A stretch of 64,000 nt of DNA, taken from assembly GCF_947507565.1 (NCBI RefSeq), contig NC_089180.1, forward strand, positions 2,170,001-2,234,000, given 5' to 3'. The stretch comes from Oscarella lobularis (taxonomy: Eukaryota > Porifera > Homoscleromorpha > Homosclerophorida > Oscarellidae). Position 1 is the stretch's first letter. Every line of letters begins with the position of its first letter. The translations under genes and the position numbers were made by a program. The notes under the pieces were generated by a model that saw only the letters and a program-made list of their open reading frames with translations, searched no databases and had not been told where the DNA came from. This document shows, piece after piece, positions 51,333-61,840 of this stretch.

Positions 51333-54300
51333 TTATTCATGATTGTTCTTTTGGGCTTTATTGACGTACTTCGGCTTGACTCCTGCAGGAACGAATGTTT
51401 TGAGTTTTGCAACAAGTTGATTAATCAGGTCCTGAGAGGAGTAATAGTCAGTCTCTTCTTCTGCTGCTGCTTCTTCTTCTTGTACTTCTAGATCATTGTT
51501 CCTCTCATCTTCATGGAGCTCCTGGACTTCAGCAGCTTCCCCACTGTCCTCCATCAAAGTCTGGTTAAATTTTTCACACAGTTTGCGAATGGCGTTTAGG
51601 AGAAAACGATCGCAGTGGACGCAATGACCGTTTCTGGCGCACTGCAAATGAAATGAGTGGCCACAAGTCATCAGAATAGCTTCTTCTGCTCTATCAACCA
51701 CAGTGCAGTTCTTATTGTCGCAAACGTATTCATTTGATGGTGGCACATCTGTTGAGTAGCCCAACGGAAAAGAACGTTCATCGAACGGTGAGTCCAAAAC
51801 AGGAAGTTTAAATGTTGTTTTCTTTTTCGTCTTCTGTATTTCGTGAGCCTCTCCACTTCGTCGATAAATTTGCCCAAAAATGTCCACAAGAAATTCGGCG
51901 GTTTTTCCAGCCAAGTGAGTTGCATTGAACTTATGCGGCTTTTTCATTAACGGTTTTAAAAAGTTCTCAGCGAATTCTGAGTCAAATTTTCGAGCACTTA
52001 GAACCTTGGCAATTTCTTCAATCTGCTCAGCAGTTGACCAAGACGAGCTGTGCATTCGAAGCATTGAGTGGAATATTTCAACTTTTTTTTCCGTGAAAAT
52101 GTTAAGGTGATTTGAAAACAGCGCCTTCCACTCTGGTATGACCGTTTCATAATGTAGCATATCGCTAATAATCGAAACCATTGATCTATCGTAGTGATGT
52201 CGTTTCTGGACTACAAACATAAAGGAGAGACGCACCATCGATTTCCTCCACAGATCGTAATTGCTTCCTCTGATTATTGTGGAGTAGAAGAAAACGACTA
52301 GCGGAACCAGGTCTTCAAGAAGGTGTTTGAGCAGAGCGAAGTCCGCGTCTTTGCACAGCCTGAAATTCTTTAGCACATCTTTTCTCACAATAAGCCAGCC
52401 TCCCATTAGTGCTGCAAGAAGAGTAAAAATTCTTTGAAAGCTGGGCTTCTTCGGGAGCACTTTTTTCTTTCCGAACAGGTATTTAAACGTTTCTGTGAAA
52501 AGTTTATGATAAATAAATATCTATTGGAATTTGAACTTAGATACTTTCGAATATTGGATGATAAAGACTCAGAAGATTTTGTGCAGCATTCAGGTAAATA
52601 TGAAATGGTCCGAGCACTGGAATCAGTGAACGGTATGATGTTGGCTCTTTCTCTCTCTAATAAATTTTATTTACAGATGAATTTTAATTATATGCTCTAC
52701 CTTGGCAATCAATTTCTTGAAGGAGAAAAACGTTGGCCAATCTCCAAGAAGGGGTAATGCGTTTACTTCTAAGTAGTGCTTTAGGGGAGGATGATTTTTT
52801 AGGACGATCTCTAGCACTTCCTTGTAATCACGTGATGAATGCAGCTGGTGTTGAATTTCTTCCAAAAGGCAGACACTTTTCATGAGGTCCAAGTCTCGAC
52901 GATGGGAAGTGTAGCACCTAAACAAATATTTATTTCAACACGATCATAATTATTTAGTTACCGCATATTTTCCAAAGATTGGACTATATCAGAAGTGTCA
53001 ATTTTTAAGAAAGGTTCTGGTACACTCTCCATCCACGTGTAAGAAAAAAAGGTCGCCAGGTTTGATTCAAAATAATCCACAACTCTCCCCGTGTTCACCA
53101 TTCCTCTGACACTGGAGCGCGTTGGCATATAGTGTATAGGCTCCGTTGGCAAAGAAATACTAGGCACACTTGTGTGGATATCAGCTAGACAAGTGGCCAT
53201 ATGGATGGCAGTTGAAGTCTGTCCAGACGTTGGCCGCGGGATGGTATGAATTGTGTGGTAGTCGTCAATCATCAAAAGAACACACTGTTTTTGTGTTCTA
53301 GCATTTTCAATGAGCTGGTCAGCTATCATTTTGTTGTCGATGCTCAATGCTTTCTTGAATCTTCTAATAGTCTTTGGATGGCCGCAAATGCCAAGAGCTC
53401 GACCACATTCCAAGGCCAAATTGGAGCATCCCGACAGTGACAGGTGCAGTCCAACGTCGTTTGCAAGAACTGTGTTTCTCTAGATCAAACATTCGTTTAT
53501 ATAAATTTGTATACATAATACACAGAACTGCACCTGGTTGCAAAAATAGGCGTATCGATGTAATTCGGCAACAACTCGCTGCTGCCGTAAGTCTTCTCTT
53601 TTGTCACTTTGCGCGTAGTCTCCCTGCAGGGCACTGTCGACCATTTCGAACAACCCTGGAGCATGGTTTTCAGCAAAGGCTTTCATTGCGTCTACGCTGT
53701 AAAGTTTGGAAGTGCCTTCAGTACTGTTGTGCTCTGATAACGCTCTTTGAAATCGCCTAACAAGTTGAGGAAAATAGCCTAAATTATCATGGTCACGTGA
53801 AAGTAGTTAACATTATTTATTTGAGTACCGTTTTTCTCCGATCGCAGCCTTTCTGTCTCCCTCCTTAGCAGCTGATTTTCGTCTTCTAGGCTCCTCAATT
53901 GTCTTTCCATGTCAATAAGTCGTTCGTTTACGTCCTCAGCGGGAGCATTCTGCGTTTTCATGCCAAATGTGAATAGATTGTTTGCTTATCTTTAGGCTTA
54001 CTCGTGCTGGCTGCAAAAGAGCTTCATTGGATAGCCGAGAAACGTCCAAAGGCGCGACGGCAGCTACTCTTTTAGCCGGAGATTGGTAAAAAGAGTGATC
54101 GATCACTTCGGGAAGAGAGTCTGCTTCGACGAAGTGCTTCGCGCACAGGTAAGCCGCAACCTCGTGAGTAACGTCGTTGAGAACGGAAAGAAGGCGTTCT
54201 GGACACGCCCGAAGGCCCCCGGAACAGCGATCGCGATCGGTTACTATGGCACATCGATGGTGCTGTTTCGATAGCGCTTCCGCGTGGCGAAGGCACAACG

Positions 54301-54430
54301 AAACTGGCTCAAGGAATCCACGCTGACGAGCGTCCTTTTCAGAATAGCAGCGGATGACCCCGAAGCAAGGCGTCGCTAGCGAGTTTTCACGGCTTGGATC
54401 GTTGTGGCACACGACTTGTGCAGAAGACAT
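51333..54430 (-). CDS. Putative transposase of nested transposon, 933 aa
   Basis: Seven exons with GT-AG borders: 54430-54002, 53949-53829, 53778-53534, 53479-52962, 52917-52701, 52656-52545 and 52492-51333. They sum to 2802 nt and all phases agree, ending at TAA 51333. Features: a Cys/His-rich N-terminus (VCHNDP, CLRHAEAL), a heptad coiled coil at about residues 147-182 (MERQLRSLEDENQLLRRETERL), LLMIDDYHTIHTI at about 334, VPLVVFFYS, EIFHSMLRMHS at about 686, a RING-like cluster at about 805-841 (CDNKNC, CGHSFHLQC, CVHC) and an acidic tail. IDDYH and EIFHS are plausible catalytic acid sites of an RNase H-fold transposase, but this is inference. Similar uncharacterised proteins exist in cnidarians to my recollection. 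ATG 54430 is the first start in the open exon. Confidence 0.82.
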
Positions 54431-54817
54431 GAGTAAAGGTACGCCAGACAGGTGATCGATTCCACCCGCCTTCTGAAAATGCCTTTCGCGGGTTTTCTTA
54501 CGACGCGAAATGTTATTAGAACGGCGCGAAAGCGATTAGGACACTATGTTTGTGTCAAGAGAAGGCGGCAGCGAATTTGCGGCCCCGTTCGCTCTGTTTT
54601 AGATCATCGCGAACTCTTTCGACGCGTTTTGTGAAAATAGCACCCCCTTAGAAAAAAATAGCCCCCTTCCCATTCAAAAGATCCTTTATCTGGGCAGCGT
54701 TTAGAGGCGGTCGCGACCTTATCAGATAAAGTAGTAGCTTATCACAAGATGTTTCTCTTAACATGTCGACATTGACGCGAAATCCGCGTTTTTTATTGGC
54801 TCCCGCCTAAATGTTTA

Positions 54818-54848
54818 CGCACATGCGCAGTGAAAGTCTCCCCTGCTG
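54818..54848 (-). repeat. Right TIR of nested transposon
   Basis: Inverted copy of 50942-50972, ending CCCCTGCTG, followed by the target duplication GTGCGAG at 54849-54855. Confidence 0.9.
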
Positions 54849-55674
54849 GTGCGAGCACGGTAAAAGTGAATATAGTCATTTAACGTGCGTTCGGAAGGCA
54901 TGATGACAAATCCAGATGTTCGTAGCATGTGATAAGCAGATGATGACTGAGTTTTCAGAGACATTGCCCACCTTATCATTAATGGATGCCATCTTCGTCC
55001 TGTACAACCTTTGTGGACATTTCTTTCTGTTGGTCCCAGAACAATCTTTGGAATGTTCCTTCCTTAGAGGTGCTTTCTATGTTGCTGCTCTGCTCTTTGA
55101 CAATAGCCTGAACCTCATCCGAAAGATCTTTCTGCACCTCAATGGCATGGCTTTCGGCCCATTTTTTGATTTTGAGGCGCAACCGTCGAACAGTCTGAGA
55201 TTGAGCTCGAGATTTCTTTGCTAATTGTAAAAACTTTCCTTTCCTCTGAGGAGTTGCAAGATAGGAATTTCTGGCGAAACGGCTCGTGGATGCCAACTTT
55301 TCGCGGGCAGAATGGGTGCGAAGAAGACTTCTCGCCGCCCGACATTGAAGGCACCTTCTGGCTTCCAATGTGACCAGTTGACATTTTGAAGACCTGACGG
55401 TTTTCGAGTACTATTGACGCAGACGGGAAAAGTGTCTAGCACGACACTTGGATTTCCATGACGGTTCTTAAGCGCTCGTGTCTTCCGGGCAAAGAGTTCA
55501 ACGAAGCGGCGGTCAGGGTTGCCAGAGCACACAAACGTCTTCTCTAAAAAGGCCATGAACTGAGGATAATTGCTGTAGTTGACGTCTGGCCAGCCCAGCA
55601 ATTTTTTCAGTGCGCTGCATTCGGATACGTCAACTGGATGGCTCGCAACAAAAAGTTTCTCGATTCCGTGACCA
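54849..55674 (-). pseudogene. P-element/THAP9-like transposase, N-terminal part
   Basis: Minus-strand exon after the acceptor TTTTTGCTTAG at 55675. It encodes HGIEKLFVASHPVDVSECSALKKLLGW, then after a frame change near 55385 a Cys pair (CLQCRAARSLL) and a coiled-coil-like basic stretch. The diagnostic block GTFQRLFWDQQKEM follows, then, in another frame, WHPLMIRWAMSL and MPSERTLNDYIHF. The last two match the HPxIIKWCLxLR and LPSQRTLRDY motifs before the RNase H domain of P-type transposases. The frame is cut at the target duplication by the nested transposon and resumes at 50941. The 5' exons, including any THAP zinc finger, could not be assigned. Confidence 0.78.
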
Positions 55675-56432
55675 CTAAGCAAAAACTGTGAGAAATCACA
55701 GTTAGTGGCAGCTCTTTGTCATTGCACAGAAAAATTTTTGATTGCAAAACGTTGTCTCCGTCTACGGTTTCATGCCAGTTAGGGAAATCTCTGCATTGTC
55801 ACAGTAAATCAAATTAATAACGTCAAAAAAAGTGCAGTACATTTTGGCTTTTTTGATAACGGCAGGAAGACGGTGTCGATCGTTTTTTCGCGTCGTGAGG
55901 CGCTTCCTCCGCGATATCCGCCCCATGCCCTCCTATGCAAACCGGAAGTCAAAGATGAGATAGTTGGAGCTGCTGCGTCAACTTATTTAACAAAGCGCAC
56001 ATATGTTGCTGTAGAGGAGTAAATGCGCTATCGAATGCACCTAAGCTACTTCTTATGGACGCTAAACCGTTCGAGTTATGTGGTGCATAACGCCCGGCTG
56101 ATGCGTAGGAGTTAATGACGTAAAACGGAGCCTAAGATCGGATCGGCAGAGACGAGTCGACAACGAATGCCTTCTTGCTCTTTGTGGGTAATTTCAGGGT
56201 TGCGTGAACAAGGTTTGAGCCTTTCGAAACACTTTCTAAGGCCGTAAGGTGGTTCACAAGTTTGTAGTAGACAATAATTGGACATTACGACTACGTATGA
56301 AGAGACAGATTGCAAAAAACCTCTTCACTAGTTACCTAGAGTGTCTCTCCAAATTCCGAAGCACCGGACAGCGAAGAAAGGCCCACTCGTTCGTGCGGCG
56401 CGCGTGTGAAGAGTGAGCACATACGGGGTACA
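55675..56432. other. 5' region of P-like transposase, exons unresolved
   Basis: Possible exons on the minus strand are an ATG frame at 56433-56336 ending at a GTAACT donor just inside the right TIR, and a basic frame starting with ATGGGGCGG near 55925. Neither shows a convincing THAP finger. I list the stretch as unresolved. Confidence 0.3.
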
Positions 56433-56506
56433 TCTGTAACACACCTCGCATCAGCTAAAGTGGTCACGTGACGGCGAGTTTCATATCCCTCTCTTTTATA
56501 TCTCTG
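56433..56506 (-). repeat. Right TIR of P-like transposon with TATA box
   Basis: Inverted counterpart of 48315-48371 with an 18-bp insertion containing CACGTGAC. TATAAAAG on the minus strand (56493-56500) points toward the transposase gene. Confidence 0.82.
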
Positions 56507-56929
56507 GTGTTGTGGAGCGGAAAACTTTGAGTTACAAAATTTTGACTAACGCTAACGAATCGTACGTATTCATGTACTCGCGAAACAGCATTAATAGAGA
56601 TAAAATTTTTTGCCACTTTAGTTTTCCTTTAAAGCCAACCGCATTCTTAGCGCGCTACCGCTACTTTGATACAGTTTCTTGTTTTTGCGTATAACATGGC
56701 ACAGTTTGCTACCAATAGATTTTAAAACATTCGGAAAGTACCACGTTAATTACTTCAGTGCGTTTTATGAAGGTTATAACCGAGTTAACCGCAGTTAATG
56801 ACGTCGCGCAACAAGCCTGCGCCGTCGGTTTTGGCGCGACACCGCTGTACGGACGAGGACGCGAGAATCGCACGCGATCTTCGTTGTTTTCGTTCAACTT
56901 CTACGTGTACGACAAGCGACAACTTCGGG
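56507..56929. other. Flank and leader of DIRS element
   Basis: AT-rich host-like DNA to about 56780, then GC-rich leader before the gag start. No gene seen. I could not identify the terminal repeats expected of a DIRS-type element. Confidence 0.4.
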
Positions 56930-58436
56930 ATGACGGACAACGACGTAGTGACGGCCCGCGAAGGCCACGACGCTGGCAGTGCGCAGCCGTTGGCCACGCT
57001 GCCTCAACCGACGTTCACGATGGGGCAACCGGAGCTGAAAATGCTTCTCACGGCGGCAGTGGCGGCCGGAGCACTCGGCGAGGCGCGAGTTGTTCCCGCG
57101 GGGGCCGCGAACGAGGGAAATTCCGGTCCAGGGCGCGCCGCGGGGAATCAGCCGCCGTTAGACGGTAAGTGGGCGAGCTTGCGCGGCGCGATAGAGCCGC
57201 GACCGATTTTTGCTTTTTTGGGTTGGTTGTAGTCGTCTCTTCCATGCGGGCGCGGCGTTTCCACGTCGCGAGACATTTTTTCCCACGCGCGAACCGGGGA
57301 CGAACACGTTGGGGGTGTGGCGAGCGAAAGAAGTCGATGCCACTCGGCTGGCTTTGCCGGGGAGCTAGGCGCATGATGTTGTGGTCGAATTGTTGGTGGT
57401 GGCCGACGGTGGGGACCGATGGGCACGGCAGTTTGGGGTCTCACGCCGGGGGCGAGGCTGGCCTGGAGGGCGGTGGCGCTAATTGGTCGTTCGGGGCGTT
57501 CTCTCTAGAAGAAATCCCAGTGTTGGACGACCTCCGAAGGGGAAGCGGGCACGTCGGTGGCGGAAACGGGCGTCGCCGCCAACGTTGCGGCGGCAGTTGG
57601 TGGCACGGCGGACAAGGGCAAGAAAGGGGCGGTGTCGTTGCTAGCGGAAGCGCTAAAAGGGGCCGCTTCCGCGGAAGCGGCTACGCCGGCGCCGTTCATC
57701 CTGGACGAAGGCATGACTATTCCCGGAAAGAGTGGTGGCACGTATTGTGTCCAAGCAGTTTGTGGACATGGCGGAGCTTCTGGCGGAGAACCTCGACCCG
57801 GTGGCCACACTGAAGGAGGCCAATCCGTTGAGTGAGTTGGTTACGGGTACTCGCAGGAAGCTCCGTCCGGTTCCGGACCTGACGAGTTGAGCCGCTTGCT
57901 TCGCGGCGTACACAATCAGTCGGTGCTCACGTCATCGCGACGACGCGACGATGGTACTCGGGTACATGAGGCTGATTTTGCAGGAGGCGTCTGTGTTCCC
58001 CGCGGAACGGTGGCGCGAGTATGACGTTCGGTTCCGTACGCTTGCCGCTGCGCTGCCCGGTCTGAACTGATCTCGCCCGCACGGCACGTTGTTTCCGCGT
58101 ACGTTTATGAGGCCGGAAGCTGCTGCAAGCGGGACATCGCTGGCGGCACGCTGTGCCAGCTGCCGCGATCGGTATGAGAGTCAATGCCCGGGGCGCTTGT
58201 TGTCGGAGCCTGACGAGCGGAGCCGCACGGGTCGCGGCAGGAAGGGGAAAGGGGCGTGCTACAACTGGAATTACCGCGAGAACTGTCGTTACGGCGCTGC
58301 TTGCCGGTTCCGGCACGAGTGCCTGCAGTGCGGTGGCCGGCACCGCGTGGCCGAGTGCCCGGGAGCCGAGGAGGACGGGGAGCGAAAACCGGACCGCTCA
58401 GTGACGCGCGTTCCGCGGGCTAAAGGAAAAGACTAG
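56930..58436 (+). pseudogene. DIRS-type retroelement gag
   Basis: ATG 56930 (MTDNDVVTAREGH) opens a GC-rich frame with MGQPELKMLLTAAVAAGA. It then runs in shifting frames through an Ala/Gly-rich linker, FVDMAELLAENLD, YMRLILQEASVFPAERW and a zinc region (CASCRDRY; CYNWNYRENCRYGAACRFRHECLQCGGRHRVAECP) ending at TAG 58436. The CCCH-like plus CCHC-like finger pair is the nucleic-acid-binding end of gag proteins of this group. Several frame changes (near 57220, 57500, 57740, 57890 and 58070) disable it. High GC separates it sharply from flanking DNA. Confidence 0.8.
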
Positions 58437-60330
58437 CGGCGCTCAGGGAGTCGGGTAGTGGACAGACGGGTGTTGCGGCGCTGGCGGCGTGTTGATTGTT
58501 GCTGTTGCCCTTTCTTTCTTTTTTTTCTGTGGAGTTGGTGTGTTGTTGTGTAGTGTTGGTACCTCGGACGGCGAGGCGACTCCTGTGGGGTGCTTATGCT
58601 TTGTCTTTTCGTTGGCAGGCGGCGCGGTGACGGTCGCGGAGTGCAACGTGATAAACAGACAGTACCGTTACGGCGACGATCTAGCGGCATTAGCCGCGTG
58701 CAACCAGTCGTCTGAGTCGCCGTTGCCGGTCGCGTTGGCTGCGGTGTCGTCCCCGGTCCAGGTGGAACAGTGGGTCGACGGCTTAGCGTCACATCCAAAC
58801 CGTCAATTTGTGCAGTACATTTGCACGGGCTTGTCCCAGGGTTTTCGCAGTGGCTTCCAGCGCGGTCGCCCTTTGCGGAGCGCTCGTCGTAACATGGGCT
58901 CGCTAATTCCGGAGTTGTAGACGCCTATCTGGACGGCGATGTACGCGGCTGGTTGGTCCCTCTCCGGAAGATCTTGTATGCCACGTGAGCCCTTTTGGTG
59001 ACCCCTAAGCCGCATCAGCCGGGCAAGTGGAGAATCATCGTGAACCTATCGGCGCCAGAGGGAGCCAGCGTCAACGATGGGGTGAGTTCTCGCGGGGCTG
59101 CAGTATGCCGGTCTGGAAGACGTCGCGCGGTTAGCGCTGCAACTGGGGGACGGAGCCGTGCTAGAGAAGTTGGACCTAAAGGCGGCCTACCGGATGGTTC
59201 CCGTGCATCCGGCGGACCGTCAGCTGTTGGCAGTGCAGTGGAAGGGGCAGGTGTGGCTCGACGCGCGCTGCCGTTTGAGCTGCGTTCGGCGCCCAAGATA
59301 TTTTCGGCCGTGGGCGACGCGCTGCTTTGGGTTATGCGGGAAAAGGGGGTTTACTTGCGGCCTTCATTACCTGGACGATTTCTTGTTTTTGGGTCAGAGA
59401 GGCTCGGAGAATTAGCGGCGGGCACTGGAAACGTGTCGGACGCTGGGTTTTCCGGTGGCGCTGCAAAAAATTGGCGGCCCGGCGACGACGCTGGAGTTCC
59501 TTGGCATAGAAATAGATACGGGGAGCGGCGAGCTGCGCCTGCCGGCCGAGAAGCTGCAACGACTGCGGGAAAAGCTCACGGAGGCGCTGCATTCGCTTCG
59601 GTGTTCGCGAGCGTGGACGAAACGAGAGCTCTTGTCGCTTATTAGCTCGTTTCATCACGCGGCGTCGATTATTCGCCCGGGTCGCGCGGTCGTGCGGCGA
59701 CTGATCGAGCTGTCTCGCGTGCCGAAGGAGCTCCACCATAAAGTGCGTGTCAGCCAGGAAGCGCGTCGCGACGTGGAGTGGTGGTTGGCATTTGCGACTC
59801 AGTGGAATGACGTCGGCGCTGAACACAGTCCGGTCGCGAGCGCAGCTACAAACAGATGAATCGGGTTCGTGGGGCTTCGGCGCTGTGCTCGTTTCTGCCA
59901 CGCCTTGGCGGGGATTTGCGGCGGGATGTACGCCGGCCTGGCAGAGCTGCTCGATAGCCCCGAAGGAAATGTACCCAGTGTTGGCGGCCTGTTTGCTATG
60001 GGGAAAAAGCTGGATCGGCTCCACAGTGCGGCTGGAATCGGACAACAGCACGGTGGTGGCTGCGTGCAATGCAGGGTCGACGCGATACGGGGCGCTGCTG
60101 CGCTTGCTGAGAGCGCTGATGATGTCGTCGGCTCAGTTCAACTGCACGATACGAGCGGAGCATCTGCCGGGAGCCCAGAACCTAGTCGCCGACGCGTTAT
60201 CGAGAGGCGAGCCAACACTAAGTGTGTTGCAGGGAAAGCGGCTGGAACTGGAAGAGCTTCCGGAGAAAATCTTGGCGGCGCTCGACAAATTGGCGACAGC
60301 GGACCCCGTCTGGGGATCGCCAAGTTAGAA
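58437..60330 (+). pseudogene. DIRS-type RT and RNase H
   Basis: The sequence opens with the DIRS ORF2 leader: WVDGLASHPNRQFVQYICTG, then GFRSGFQRG and RSARRNM. RT blocks follow in several frames: QPGKWRIIVNLSAPEG, LEKLDLKAAYRMVPVHP, the active site YLDDFLFLG near 59370, and LEFLGIEIDTG. RNase H follows with QTDESGSWGFGA, ESDNSTVVAACN and NLVADALSRGEP. It leads directly into the recombinase. A stretch at 58490-58560 is T- and G-rich. At least six frame breaks, including the one in YLDD context at 59345, show the copy is dead. Confidence 0.87.
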
Positions 60331-61300
60331 GTCGCTCGTCGGCGATACATGAACCACGGTCTGGCCTTCGGGACGCGTAGAGCGTACTCGTCGGCGCAGA
60401 TGGCATATCTGGGCTCTGCGAGAGGGTTTCCCTCTCGCCAATACCTACAAGCGAACCCACGTTGTGTCTTTTTGTCTCGTCTCTTGCGGAGGAGGGTCGC
60501 AAGGCTTCGACGATTAGGGCATACCTTTCGGCGGTTCGGAATCTGCATGTGCAAAGCGGAAGGGTGGATCCGACGACGCCGCGGCCACCGCAGTTGGCGT
60601 TGGTCCTGCGAGAAATCGAGCGAGAGCAGACGGAGCAGGGGCTCAGCGGCGGGGACCAACGCCTACCAATCGACGCGGCGGCGCTGAGCGCGCTGCGGGC
60701 GGAGTGGCGCGGGCTGACCGATCGGTACGAAAGCGCGCTGCTATGGGCCGCCACATGCGTCGGATCCTTCGGGTGACTACGCACGGCCGAGTTTCTCGTG
60801 AATTCGACGGAGCTGTTTGACGAGCGACGGCACTTGAGCTACGCGGACGTCACCTTGGAAGACCGGGAAAATCCGTCATGGGCGCGGATCAGAGTGAAGT
60901 TCTCGAAGACGGATCAACTGGGAAAAGGAGCGTTCGCGTTCCTCGGGCGCGTTCGTGATGGAATGTGCCCCGTAGCGGCGCTGTTACAATACCTCGCGTT
61001 AGGAGGGGCGGGGCAAGGCCCGCTGTTCCGGTTCCCGAACGGGGACCCGCTAACGCGACGGCGTTTGGTAGCCACAATGCGGGAGGTGCTGCGAAGGCGG
61101 GGCTTCGACGCCGATCGTTTTCCAGGCATACCCTTCGGATTGGCGCTGCGACGGCGGCGGCGCGCGTCGGATGCCCGGAAGAGAAGATCAAAGCGTTAGG
61201 CAGATGGAAAAGCAATGCGTACAAGCGTTACATTCGACTGGCGGGGGTGGATATCGCGAAGGTGTCAAGTTTATTGGGCGGGGCGGACGCATCCAAATAA
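60240..61300 (+). pseudogene. DIRS-type tyrosine recombinase
   Basis: It follows RNase H with KILAALDKLATADPVW and EVARRRYMNHGLAFGTRRAYSSAQ. Then come the core N-terminal domain (LCLFVSSLAEEGRKASTIRAYLSAVRN), the first catalytic Arg region (LRTAEFL near 60785), KFSKTDQLGKGA, GPLFRFPNGDPLTRR, then His-x-x-Arg in HTLRIGAATAAA and the nucleophile Tyr in LGRWKSNAYKRYIRL, ending ADASK before TAA at 61300. It replaces the DDE integrase of LTR elements and joins circular cDNA into the genome. Frame changes near 60325, 60440, 60775 and 61105 break it. Confidence 0.87.
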
Positions 61301-61840
61301 ACAGTCTACGACGGGGGCGTGAGCGCATAGTTTGGGATCGGCAGGCGTAGTTGTGGTTGGTTTGGGCCCGTGGCTTTGCCTTAGGACCACCTTCCTGCCT
61401 CGGCGGCGTGCCGAGCAGTGGGTGGCACGGGATGTGCATTAAGATCACGTGACACGGCCACACACCCACACCGCAAGCCCTTCATACGCAGGGCGAGCGA
61501 GCGACCAGGCATTAACTGCATGTTTGGTGTAGAAGGTAGTGCGTGCGTTAAAACCACGCCCATAACAACAGAATCTCAAACTGTAACTTCGACACTAGGC
61601 AAAAGATCTAAAATCTAAAATCGCCATATCAGTGTTTAAAGTAATCAATTTAATGTTGTTTAGCGTGGGTGCGAGATCGCCAATCTTAGCGTAAAAGAGT
61701 CCTATGTCGCCATTACAACAATATTTTAAAGCGTAATTGTAGGCAAACAAAAGAGCTCAATAGAAATCGCCTCGACCGATCTTTAAAAAAGAGTATTTTG
61801 TTGCGTTTCGGATAAAGATTTTAGCCAATGGTAAACGTAT
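61301..61840. other. DIRS 3' flank and spacer
   Basis: GC-rich to about 61560, then AT-rich. No gene recognised and no obvious match to the 5' flank of the DIRS element. Confidence 0.4.

Larger units (their letters stand above)
50942..54848 (-). mobile_element. Nested 3.9-kb DNA transposon, unclassified
   Basis: 31-bp terminal inverted repeats at 50942-50972 and 54818-54848 begin CAGCAGGGG and continue ACTTTCACTGCGCATG; one mismatch is visible. The 7-bp target duplication GTGCGAG flanks both ends (up to 9 bp if the element starts two bases further in). The only gene (minus strand) has an open spliced frame of 933 codons. CAGGG-type ends occur in KDZ, Academ and other eukaryotic groups, but neither the protein nor the target size lets me place it. 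Near-perfect repeats and an intact gene suggest recent activity. Confidence 0.88.
48315..56506. mobile_element. Two-gene P-element/THAP9-like transposon
   Basis: Terminal inverted repeats at 48315-48371 and 56433-56506 share CAGAGATATAAAAGAG, GGGATATG, CACTTTAGCTGA and GCGAGGTGTGTTAC; the right copy has about 18 extra bases. The element holds a plus-strand gene of unknown function and a minus-strand P-type transposase whose stop codons are 26 bp apart. A second transposon of 3907 bp is nested in the transposase gene; without it and its duplicated target the element would be about 4.3 kb. I could not find a matching target duplication outside the repeats. Both element genes are decayed. Confidence 0.8.

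Noticed and set aside
55838-56433. THAP zinc finger exon of the P-like transposase
   Set aside because: Candidate frames contain some Cys and His, but not in the C-x2-4-C...C-x2-H order of THAP domains.
57169-57813. Gly/Trp/Arg-rich 214-codon frame
   Set aside because: An out-of-frame reading of the very GC-rich DIRS gag linker; the homologous frame is a different one.
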